Origin: JAJTFA01 sp051715425
GTDB lineage: Bacteria; Bacteroidota; Bacteroidia; UKL13-3
Assembly: GCA_051715425.1 (NCBI GenBank)
Contig: JBPXJS010000008.1
Coordinates: 186,001-250,000 of the forward strand
Length of the DNA: 64,000 nucleotides
Direction: 5' to 3'
This document shows, piece by piece, positions 9,770-17,295 of this stretch; the first letter of the stretch is position 1, and the number at the start of each line of letters is the position of its first letter. A program made the position numbers and the translations under genes. The notes beneath the pieces were generated by a model, which had not been told where the DNA came from, made no database searches, and saw nothing but the letters and a program-made list of their open reading frames with translations.

Positions 9770-10213
9770 CTACTTTTTGGTTTCAACCACTCTTCCGCAT
9801 GTTAACATGGAGGAGCCATAATAAGGATTTTTAATATCTTTTTCATGGCTCAACCAATAAGCCTTTTTCATAGGGCAATACTGGTAATAAACCGGCTGAG
9901 ATAGCTGGCCGGATTTTTTAACCACTTCCCAGATCAGCACAGAAACTTCGTTAAACAGGGCTCTTTGCTTTTCGAGGCTCTCTGCTTTAGCAAGTTTTTC
10001 AGTTGCCTTTACAAGTTTTGCCTGCTGCGGAAAATGGTCTTCACTCCTGATCAGCTGCAGCAGCGTTTGCGAATGTTGCGTTACCTGTTTACTTTCACCA
10101 TTTACAAGTGCATTCTTGATATTGACATAATTGGTTAGCAGGTTATCTGCATGCTGTGCAAAAAGGGTGAATCCTGAGAGGATGATGCCTATTGCGATGA
10201 TTATATTTCTCAT
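9770..10213 (-). CDS. DUF3347 periplasmic protein
   Basis: 147 residues: signal peptide (MRNIIIAIGIILSGFTLFAQ), then a helical DUF3347 domain (LLTNYVNIKNALVNGES) and the signature YYQYCPMKKAYWLSHE followed by NPYYGSSMLTCG. The two Cys and nearby Met/His fit a soft-metal site, and this domain also occurs at the C-terminus of CusB-like efflux adaptors. It lies between a small HMA gene (7 bp upstream) and the MlpB-like gene (11 bp downstream), so it is part of the copper operon. Copper binding is inferred from the residues and context. Confidence 0.8.
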   Translation of the reverse strand: MRNIIIAIGIILSGFTLFAQHADNLLTNYVNIKNALVNGESKQVTQHSQTLLQLIRSEDHFPQQAKLVKATEKLAKAESLEKQRALFNEVSVLIWEVVKKSGQLSQPVYYQYCPMKKAYWLSHEKDIKNPYYGSSMLTCGRVVETKK

Positions 10214-10220
10214 GGTTTAA

Positions 10221-10454
10221 TTATTTATTTTGATTATTGGTAAAAGGTTCTGCTTTAAATCCTGTTTTATGAATCAGATCAACAACCTGCTGTTCCGTCA
10301 TTCCTTCGGTTTTTACGGTAAGTATCTTGTCTTTATTTTCCGTATTCACATCCCACCTGCAAATACCTTCGGCCTGATCTAAATGTGTTTTCACAGAGGC
10401 AACACAGCCACTGCAATTAATATTTGTTTTGAACTGAAATTCCTTGTCTTCCAT
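10221..10454 (-). CDS. Small HMA-domain copper chaperone
   Basis: 77 residues, a single heavy-metal-associated (ferredoxin-like) domain with an intact metal site, NCSGCV, near residues 13-18. Length and fold match CopZ/Atx1-type cytosolic chaperones that hand Cu(I) to a CopA ATPase, which is encoded two genes upstream. A His or Met before the first Cys is absent (Asn-Cys), which is a mild departure from the GMTCxxC consensus. Seven bp before the DUF3347 gene. Confidence 0.82.
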   Translation of the reverse strand: MEDKEFQFKTNINCSGCVASVKTHLDQAEGICRWDVNTENKDKILTVKTEGMTEQQVVDLIHKTGFKAEPFTNNQNK

Positions 10455-10478
10455 TTTTTTGAATTAACGATACCACAA

Positions 10479-10727
10479 TTATTTACTGCAACATGAGGTG
10501 TTACATGTTGAACCCTCAGGTTTTTCTTCTGAAGAAATGTCATAACCTGCATGGGTTATTGCACGCTCTATTTCCGTTCTCATGTCTGCTGATATGGCCG
10601 AAACGGTGAGCTTCCCAGGTTGCAGGTGTTGAACCTGAACCCCATCAATTGTTTTTACTGCATTGCTTACCCGTGTTTGGCAGTGTGTGCTTTGCATACC
10701 GGGTATCTGAATTGTTATCTGTTCCAT
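10479..10727 (-). CDS. HMA-like protein with degenerate CxxC site and Cys-rich tail
   Basis: 82 residues. The fold is HMA-like (QITIQIPGMQSTHC, then an AGY motif), but the usual CxxC is MxSTHC: only the second Cys remains, preceded by His. The C-terminus ends CNTSCCSK, giving three extra cysteines. First gene of the downstream copper operon, 88 bp after copA, with its own promoter-like element. It may bind copper through the His-Cys pair plus the tail. The same HC variant occurs in the first domain of the neighbouring CopA. Confidence 0.72.
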   Translation of the reverse strand: MEQITIQIPGMQSTHCQTRVSNAVKTIDGVQVQHLQPGKLTVSAISADMRTEIERAITHAGYDISSEEKPEGSTCNTSCCSK

Positions 10728-10744
10728 TGTTGTTTTTTTTTACG

Positions 10745-10770
10745 ATACAAAGTTGAGGCAACAGCACTTA
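10745..10770 (-). promoter_or_regulatory. Promoter/operator element of the HMA-DUF3347-MCO operon
   Basis: On the minus strand CAACTTTG (10748-10755) lies 21 bp before the ATG and is one mismatch from the Bacteroidota -7 box TAnnTTTG; a TTG lies 16 bp farther up. Overlapping it is the inverted repeat GTTG-CCT-CAAC. The copA and AraC start regions carry closely related sequence at the same distance. Predicted by reading only. Confidence 0.4.
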
Positions 10771-10815
10771 CCAACCTTTGTGTAATTTTGTGTTTGATTT
10801 ATGAGATTTACTGAT

Positions 10816-13230
10816 TTACTTTTTCCATTTTAAACGCAAGCTGTTGCTCACAACACTTACACTGCTCAATGCCATTGCTGCTCCGGCAATCATCGGATTT
10901 AAGAGAAAACCATTAATGGGGTATAGAATTCCTGCTGCCACCGGAATACCAATCAGGTTATAAATAAATGCCCAGAACAGGTTTTGCTTAATGGTAGCCA
11001 CCGTTTGCGCAGATAGCTTTATGGCCTGAGGAATTTTCATCAGGTCTGATGAAATGATGGTAATTTTAGCTACATCCATAGCAATATCACTTCCTTTACC
11101 CATAGCGATGCTTACATCAGCAGTAGCCAGAGCGGTACTGTCGTTAATACCATCACCTGCCATGGCAACTATATTGCCTTGTTGCTGCAATTGCTTAACA
11201 AATTCTGCTTTTTGTCCGGGTAATACTTCTGCCTGATAATGTCTGATTCCGGTTTGCTGTGCAATGGCTTTTGCAGTAGCTTCGTGATCACCTGTTAGCA
11301 TATAAACCTCAATGCCCATATCCTGCAGATGTTTAATAGCTTCTGCTGAGGTTGCTTTCACCCTGTCAGAAATAGCCATTACTGAGAGGGCTTGTTTACT
11401 GTCGGCAAACCAGATCAGGGTTTGGGCCTGTTTGCGCCATTCATCGGCTTGTTTTTGCAACACATCCGGAATATTAATTTTACGTTCGGCCAACAGTTTG
11501 GTATTGCCCACCAGATAGGTTTCATTTTGGTAAACAGCACTACCACCCATACCGGTAATGCTGGAAAAATTATTTACCTGTGCTGCTTCGGTTTGGTCGA
11601 GGTATTTCACTACAGCTTCGGCCAATGGATGCTCTGATTGTTTTTCCATACCCAGTAGAATGCCTTTTGCCGGGTGATTGCGATGAATCCATAAAATACC
11701 GGTAACCTGAGGCCGGCCCTCGGTAATGGTTCCTGTTTTATCCAGCACTATTGCTGTTACATTTCTGGCTGTTTCAAGACTTTCCGCATCTTTTATGAGT
11801 ATACCCTGTTCTGCACCCTTGCCAACACCCACCATTATGGCGGTAGGGGTAGCCAGTCCCAATGCACAGGGGCAGGCAATTACCAGAACGGTAACCGCTG
11901 CGAGGAGGCCCTGAACAATACCATTATCTCCACCCCATAAGAGCCAAAGTAAAAATGTAAGTGCAGCGATACCCATAACCACGGGCACAAATATTCCGGC
12001 TATTTTATCTACCAGTTTTTGTACTGGTGCCCTGGAGCCTTGCGCATCCTGCACCATAGCTATAATCTGAGCCAGCATGGTATCCTTACCTACTTTTAAT
12101 GCGCTGAACTGAAAACTGCCCTTTTGATTGATGGTGCCTGCAAATACTTTTTCATTTTCTTTTTTCTGCACAGGAACAGACTCCCCGCTCAGCATGCTTT
12201 CATCCACATAAGAACGGCCGGAAGTTACTATGCCATCAACAGCAATTTTTTCGCCCGGCTTTACTAAAATGATATCACCTGGTATTACGTCTTCTACCAT
12301 TATCTGCTTTTCCAATCCATCAGGCTTTATCACCGTTACGGTTTTGGGTTGCAGGCCCATCAGTTTTTTTATGGCCGAGGAAGTATTGCCTTTAGCTTTT
12401 TCCTCCAGCAATTTTCCGAGCAGGATAAAGGCCACAATCACTGCTGCCGCCTCAAAATATACATGGGCATGTAATCCCCTCTGATGCCAAAAATCGGCAA
12501 ACAACATATTAAACACACTAAACAGATAGGCTATACCTGTGCTTAATGCCACAAGGGTATCCATATTGGCCGAACGGTGTTTGGCCTGTTTCCATGCATT
12601 GATGTAAAAATCCTTGCCAAGCCACCACACTACCGGGGTTGAAAATAGCCACATAAACAGGTTTGCATAAGGCATATCCATAAAGAACATCCCAATTATC
12701 ACCACGGGAAGCGATAAAAAAATGGACAGCATGGTGTTGGTTTTAAGCTTGCTTAACCGGTTGGCCTGAATCGTTTCCAATGTATCATGCCGGCTGTTTT
12801 TATCTTCAATCAATAAATCATAACCGATGGATTGCACAGCCTGTCTAAGCTTTTGCTCATTAATAAGATCAGACAGGTATTCCACGGTGAGGTTACCTGT
12901 AGCAAAGTTCACAGCAGCATCAATAACCCCCTGCTGATATTTTACTATACTTTGAGCACTACCTGCACAGGAGGCACAAGTCATACCCAACACCGGATAG
13001 GTAGCCTTTACGGAGGCTACCCCATAACCAAGTGACTTGATTTTTTTTACTGCTTCAGTAACCACCTCATGATTAGCTGTTGTAATTACTGCCCTGCGGT
13101 TGTTTAATTCTACTTTGTGAGAAATGATGCCCTTAACCTGCGCCAATCCCTTATCTACGATTAATGCACAATGGTCGCTTTCCACACCTTCCAATGGAAG
13201 ATAAATGGTATCCTGATGATTTGTTGCCAT
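10816..13230 (-). CDS. copA: Copper-translocating P1B-type ATPase
   Basis: 804 residues from ATG 13230 (a TTG 33 bp upstream is the longer option, but it precedes the promoter-like element). Two N-terminal HMA domains: the first is degenerate (GVESDHC, no first Cys), the second is intact (GMTCASC, Cys near 85 and 88). Then P1B ATPase landmarks: the membrane CPC motif (ACPCALGLATP), the phosphorylation site DKTGTIT, the SEHPLAE nucleotide-binding His, and GDGINDS. The final transmembrane pair carries NL and MAxSSxSVxxNSLRL-type residues of Cu(I) pumps. Exports Cu(I) from the cytosol. It sits between an HMA-linked regulator upstream and periplasmic copper genes downstream. Confidence 0.95.
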   Translation of the reverse strand: MATNHQDTIYLPLEGVESDHCALIVDKGLAQVKGIISHKVELNNRRAVITTANHEVVTEAVKKIKSLGYGVASVKATYPVLGMTCASCAGSAQSIVKYQQGVIDAAVNFATGNLTVEYLSDLINEQKLRQAVQSIGYDLLIEDKNSRHDTLETIQANRLSKLKTNTMLSIFLSLPVVIIGMFFMDMPYANLFMWLFSTPVVWWLGKDFYINAWKQAKHRSANMDTLVALSTGIAYLFSVFNMLFADFWHQRGLHAHVYFEAAAVIVAFILLGKLLEEKAKGNTSSAIKKLMGLQPKTVTVIKPDGLEKQIMVEDVIPGDIILVKPGEKIAVDGIVTSGRSYVDESMLSGESVPVQKKENEKVFAGTINQKGSFQFSALKVGKDTMLAQIIAMVQDAQGSRAPVQKLVDKIAGIFVPVVMGIAALTFLLWLLWGGDNGIVQGLLAAVTVLVIACPCALGLATPTAIMVGVGKGAEQGILIKDAESLETARNVTAIVLDKTGTITEGRPQVTGILWIHRNHPAKGILLGMEKQSEHPLAEAVVKYLDQTEAAQVNNFSSITGMGGSAVYQNETYLVGNTKLLAERKINIPDVLQKQADEWRKQAQTLIWFADSKQALSVMAISDRVKATSAEAIKHLQDMGIEVYMLTGDHEATAKAIAQQTGIRHYQAEVLPGQKAEFVKQLQQQGNIVAMAGDGINDSTALATADVSIAMGKGSDIAMDVAKITIISSDLMKIPQAIKLSAQTVATIKQNLFWAFIYNLIGIPVAAGILYPINGFLLNPMIAGAAMALSSVSVVSNSLRLKWKK

Positions 13231-13244
13231 AAGACTTATTTTAA

Positions 13245-13265
13245 AGTGCAAAGTTGGCAACAAAA
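13245..13265 (-). promoter_or_regulatory. Promoter/operator element of copA
   Basis: CAACTTTG on the minus strand (13249-13256) is 19 bp before the ATG, preceded by GTTGC so that GTTG-C-CAAC forms a short inverted repeat. It matches the element before the HMA operon nearly base for base. A -33 TTG at normal spacing is not evident, consistent with an activator-dependent promoter, but that is inference. Confidence 0.4.
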
Positions 13266-13308
13266 AGAAGCACGTTTATTATGATATTTTGGGAATGATG
13301 TATAAGAT

Positions 13309-13869
13309 TTACACCCGATCCAAAGGCTTGCGCTTTTCTTCTTTGATTTGTTTAAAATGACTCGGTGTGAGGCCGGTTACTTTTTTAAACTGATTGCTTA
13401 GGTATGCCACATTTGAATAATTAAGACGATAAGCAATCTCACTCAGCGTTAATTCATCATATACCAGAAGTTCCTTTACCTTTTCAATTTTTTGCGCAAT
13501 AAAGTATTTTTCAATCGTGGTTCCTTCAACCTCCGAAAACAAGTTGGATAAATAATTATAATCGTGATTTAATTTGCTGCTTAATACACCTGAAAGATTG
13601 GTTTTGATATCATTGTCTTGGTGATGAACCAACTCAATAATGATATTTTTTATTTTTTCTATGGTTCTGCTCTTTTTATCATCTATTAATTCAAAACCCA
13701 ATGGTGGTAGGGTAAGTTCAAAAACCGCTTTTTGATCCTGCGTGATCTCGCTTTCGAGTAAAACTTCACCTAAGGTGATATTTTTCGTCTTTATGCCAAG
13801 CCTATCTGCCTCCTGTTGCACCACCATTATACAGCGGTTACAAACCATATTCTTTATATAAAGTTTCAT
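13309..13869 (-). CDS. AraC-family regulator with N-terminal HMA-like CxxC domain
   Basis: 187 residues from ATG 13869 (an upstream TTG would lie inside the promoter region). Residues 1-75 (MKLYIKNMVCNRCIMVV, then TLPPLGFELI) resemble a metal-binding HMA-like fold with a CxxC pair. The C-terminal 100 residues are an AraC helix-turn-helix pair (LSEIAYRLNYSNVAYLSNQFKKVTG split over two helices, TPSHFKQIK). It is the first gene of the copper locus, 78 bp before copA, so a one-component copper sensor is the natural reading. Whether it activates or represses is not visible. Confidence 0.82.
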   Translation of the reverse strand: MKLYIKNMVCNRCIMVVQQEADRLGIKTKNITLGEVLLESEITQDQKAVFELTLPPLGFELIDDKKSRTIEKIKNIIIELVHHQDNDIKTNLSGVLSSKLNHDYNYLSNLFSEVEGTTIEKYFIAQKIEKVKELLVYDELTLSEIAYRLNYSNVAYLSNQFKKVTGLTPSHFKQIKEEKRKPLDRV

Positions 13870-13885
13870 CAAACTTATTTTCCGT

Positions 13886-13925
13886 TTAACAAGTTGCAAA
13901 CTTACAAAATATTATTATCGCAACT
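13886..13925 (-). promoter_or_regulatory. Promoter of the HMA-AraC regulator
   Basis: The minus strand has a full match to the -7 consensus, TAAGTTTG (13897-13904), 28 bp before the ATG, with TTG 16 bp upstream of it. The sequence AAGTT-GCA-AACTT (13891-13903) overlaps the box as an inverted repeat and resembles the copA and HMA-operon elements, suggesting autoregulation. Confidence 0.45.
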
Positions 13926-14015
13926 GCATCTTCTGGTTGACGAAGGATAGTTTAATATCCGTAAAAGCCAAGTTGGTTTGTTTCTGAATGCTGTCAACAA
14001 AAACAATATTTCCTC

Positions 14016-14399
14016 TTATTTTCTCTTATTGATAACATACAGCAACGCTGCAGAAATCAAACACATCACAATAGAAGCCGCGATAAGTGAAGCCTCTTTT
14101 TGTAAAATTCCAATAACAAAGTCGCCAGCAAACATCACCAAAAAGAAAATATAGGAGATGGTAAGCATTGAAGCTGATTTTTTAATGGTGGCAACAGCAA
14201 AAATAAAACCCAGGGCAAATTGCCGGGCTGCCCACATATAAATTAAGTAATTAACGCCTCTTGCATTCAGGTCCACCATTTCCAAAACCGATTCCGGAGA
14301 CAGGCATAAGGAAAAACTTACCATTAGTTCAAGCAATGCAAATATGCCGGATACAATCAGTATCCATTTAGGTAATATTTTTTGTTCGTGGGTTATCAT
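14016..14399 (-). CDS. Small integral membrane protein, unknown family
   Basis: 127 residues with four predicted membrane segments (WILIVSGIFALLELMVSF, YLIYMWAARQFALGFIFA, MLTISYIFFLVMFAGDFVIG, LIAASIVMCLISAALLYVI) and a short basic end NKRK. The size and four-helix layout resemble DoxX-like or DUF4267-type proteins, but I do not recognise a signature. It lies 115 bp upstream of the copper regulator on the same strand with no shared element seen. Function unknown. Confidence 0.6.
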   Translation of the reverse strand: MITHEQKILPKWILIVSGIFALLELMVSFSLCLSPESVLEMVDLNARGVNYLIYMWAARQFALGFIFAVATIKKSASMLTISYIFFLVMFAGDFVIGILQKEASLIAASIVMCLISAALLYVINKRK

Positions 14400-14682
14400 T
14401 TCTTTTTCTTTGTTTTTTGTGGTGGGTCTGATTTATCAAAATATAGGGAGCAAAGTGAAGAATAGCGCAACAGCAATTTAATGGTTTGTTTCGAAATACA
14501 GATACCTCTCACAAAAACATTCGCTTACATAGAGCATTGATATTTATTATTGGGCGAATACCTCCAAATGGCACCAAAGAATGGACTAAATAAAAAAGAT
14601 AACACATTCCCTACCGAATTTTTATGTTTATTGCGGTTCTTCCTGTTTCTCCATAAAACATGAATACTTCGACTTCAAACCG

Positions 14683-15096
14683 ATGAAAAAACTACAGGAT
14701 GCCATATTGGCTCCGGAATCTGATTATTTATATGTTGAAACCTCCGGAATTCCCAATTCAGGTAAAGGCCTGCATACAGCCATTCCTATTTTTAAAGACG
14801 AGATTATAGCGCGTTTTAAAGGAGAAATCTTAACGGCAACTGAGGCGCAGGAAAGGGTTACCCAAAATAAGGACCAGTATTTTATAGCCATGCTCAACGG
14901 AACCATGATGGATTCTGCCAATACCCCGTGTTTTGCCAAATATGCCAATGATGCAAGAAACTCCTCATTCAGAAATAATGCAACCATCACCCTGGATGAA
15001 AACAATACAGTTTGCCTCATAGCTTCGAGAAAAATAAAACAGGGGGAAGAGATATTTTGCAGTTATGGGGAAGCCTACTGGAAAAAACATGGTTAA
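14683..15096 (+). CDS. SET-domain protein
   Basis: 137 residues, almost entirely one SET domain. It has the N-terminal GKGLHTAIPIFKDEIIARF strand pair, the NSSFRNNATITLD core (an N-x-x-x-x-N variant of NHxxxxN), and the C-terminal IKQGEEIFCSYGEAYW, in which the GEEIxxxYG tail matches the SAM/lysine-channel motif. SET proteins transfer methyl groups from SAM to protein lysines. The bacterial minimal form lacks pre- and post-SET cysteines, as here. The target is unknown. Monocistronic, flanked by 280- and 340-bp intergenic regions. Confidence 0.8.
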   Translation: MKKLQDAILAPESDYLYVETSGIPNSGKGLHTAIPIFKDEIIARFKGEILTATEAQERVTQNKDQYFIAMLNGTMMDSANTPCFAKYANDARNSSFRNNATITLDENNTVCLIASRKIKQGEEIFCSYGEAYWKKHG

Positions 15097-15438
15097 ATCT
15101 TATTGACCTGCATCGATTTTCTTTCTGTTTTGTAAGCTTAAAACACCAGCCACACAAAACATAGCATCGAAATAATGTTGTAATATTTTATTACAAAACT
15201 TAGGATTACTAAAATATGACAATTCCCTCTTAAATTGGCAAAGCTCCCGAAAGCCTTTGTTTTATAGCCTTCCCTGATGGCGACATCTTGTTTTCTTTTC
15301 CTTGAATGAAAATATTGACAACCGTCATATTATCACATTACACCTGCCTATACTTTCGGCCTACCAACATCTTATAGCTTAACAGAAAACAGCTCTAACA
15401 TTTTTCTCCATTGTAAGAGCCACAAACAGATATAACCT
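15097..15438. other. 342-bp intergenic region with one palindrome
   Basis: AT-rich gap between the SET gene and the PAS gene. I see no ORF, RNA or clear terminator. The one structured element is TTGTAATA-TTT-TATTACAA (15178-15196), a perfect 8-bp inverted repeat about 80 bp after the SET stop; without a T-run it looks more like an operator than a terminator. The promoter of the PAS gene must lie to its right. Confidence 0.5.
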
Positions 15439-17247
15439 ATGTACTCCAAAAATACACCAAAAGACTCAGATATAGAACTGGTTTACCTGATGAACCAGAG
15501 CATTGATATTATTTGTGTATTTGATCTCAACAGAAGATTTAGTACCGTGAGTCGTTCATTTGAAACAACCCTGGGTTATGCTGCCGAAGAAGTAATAGGC
15601 AAAAAGTATATAGAATTTGTACATCCTGGCGATACAGATCATGTAATGAGTACATCAAAACGAATGCGGGCAGAAGGCAGGGACCTGATCAATTTTGAGG
15701 TGCGGTGCAGGCATAAAGAGGGGCATTATGTTTTAATGGACTGGTCTATCCGCTGGGACAATGAATTACAAAAATCATTTGCAGTAGCCAGGGATATTAC
15801 AGATAAAAGAAGGGCGGACATGCTGCTTAAAGAATCCATTGAAAAATACCAGAGTACTTTTGATCTGAGTCCATTTCCTATTTTTCTGATAGATGAGGAA
15901 ACAACCTGTTTTGTGGATGTAAACGAAGCGGCACTGGAGCTTTACGGATACAGCAGAAATGAGTTTCTTTCCATGAAAGCAGAACAAATAAGGCCTCAGC
16001 ATGAGGTAGAACGGTTCAAACAAATCTGGAATAGCACAACCTTATCCAGTGGAACATTTAAATCTGCAGGATTAATCCACAGAAAAAAAAATGGGGAGTG
16101 TATACAGGTAGATTTGAAAATAAACCCCATTACTTTACATGGCAGACAAACAAGACTGGTTGCCATTCTGGATGTTACCCAATCTCTGGCGTACGAAGCA
16201 CAATTAATGGCCATAAATAAACAGTTGAAAAATGCCGAAGAGATAGCCAAATTGGGTTACTGGGAAGCAGCGCTGGACGATTCTTATTCTTTTTGGTCGG
16301 ATGAAACTTACCGGATATGGGGACTTGAAAGAGATACTTTTCAACCGGATTTTAAAAAGTATTTAAACACCATTCACCCGGAAGACCAGGAACGGTTTTA
16401 CAGCTACCAAAACAAGATCATACAAGGCAAAAACAGCGATGATTTTGAATACCGCATTGTTTTACCTGACCAATCCGTAAAGTATATTTTTCAGCGCACA
16501 GCATTGGTATCAGAGGCAAAGGGAATTCCTCAAAAATTGCAGGGAATTGTATTGGATATTACCTCACAAAAACAACGGGAGCAGGAAATTCAATTAAGCA
16601 ACGATCGTTTTGAAATGGTATTAAAAGCTACCAACGAGGCCATCTGGGACTGGGATATTCTCACCGGTAAATCTATTTGGGGACGCGGGTTTAATGATAT
16701 TTTCGGATATGATATTAATGACGAAAACAAATCGTGGTCGAGCCATATACACCCTCATGACCGGGAAGAAGTACTTTATGATTTGCATGAAGCGGTTTTT
16801 AACAGCCATTCAGAAGTATTTTATAAAGAGTACCGTTATTACCGGGCCAATGGAGAACTTGCATACGTAAAAGACAGGGGATATATTTTAAGGGATGCGG
16901 CAGGCAATGCCCTTCGGGTAGTGGGTTCCATTTTGGATGTAACGACCTCCAGGCAACAACTTTTTAAAATAAAAGATCAGAACCAGCGCCTGATGGATAT
17001 TGCCTGGACCCAATCTCATCTGGTAAGGGCTCCGGTTTCGCGTATGCTGGGGTTGGTAGATATGTTAACCCATACACCTCCCCGTGACACGGAAACCATT
17101 ACTACGGGGTTAGCCTTTATCAGTGAATCATTAAAAGAACTTGATCATATTATCAGGTCGGTGGTGAAAAAAACTGACGGGCTTGACCAACTGAAGGAAG
17201 AGGAAGAGGCAGAAGAATATACCATGCATAAAACAGGTTCCGATTAA
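15439..17247 (+). CDS. Multi-PAS protein with HisKA-like end but no ATPase domain
   Basis: 602 residues, cytosolic, no membrane segment. Four PAS/PAC units in tandem, at about 10-125, 130-255, 263-380 and 387-515; PAC-type ends such as FAVARDITDKRRA, LQGIVLDITSQKQ and VVGSILDVTTSRQ mark three of them. The C-terminus has a dimerisation-helix segment, WTQSHLVRAPVSRMLGLVD, which is the HxVRAP variant of the phospho-acceptor region of Bacteroidota histidine kinases, followed by the second helix and an acidic tail. The N, G1 and G2 boxes of the ATPase domain are missing and there is room for none. It may be a sensor that signals through a partner kinase, or a naturally truncated kinase. Confidence 0.8.
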   Translation: MYSKNTPKDSDIELVYLMNQSIDIICVFDLNRRFSTVSRSFETTLGYAAEEVIGKKYIEFVHPGDTDHVMSTSKRMRAEGRDLINFEVRCRHKEGHYVLMDWSIRWDNELQKSFAVARDITDKRRADMLLKESIEKYQSTFDLSPFPIFLIDEETTCFVDVNEAALELYGYSRNEFLSMKAEQIRPQHEVERFKQIWNSTTLSSGTFKSAGLIHRKKNGECIQVDLKINPITLHGRQTRLVAILDVTQSLAYEAQLMAINKQLKNAEEIAKLGYWEAALDDSYSFWSDETYRIWGLERDTFQPDFKKYLNTIHPEDQERFYSYQNKIIQGKNSDDFEYRIVLPDQSVKYIFQRTALVSEAKGIPQKLQGIVLDITSQKQREQEIQLSNDRFEMVLKATNEAIWDWDILTGKSIWGRGFNDIFGYDINDENKSWSSHIHPHDREEVLYDLHEAVFNSHSEVFYKEYRYYRANGELAYVKDRGYILRDAAGNALRVVGSILDVTTSRQQLFKIKDQNQRLMDIAWTQSHLVRAPVSRMLGLVDMLTHTPPRDTETITTGLAFISESLKELDHIIRSVVKKTDGLDQLKEEEEAEEYTMHKTGSD

Positions 17248-17295
17248 TGAAAAAAGGGAGTAGCTTATCTGCTCTGCATTCCCAACAGAAACAGC

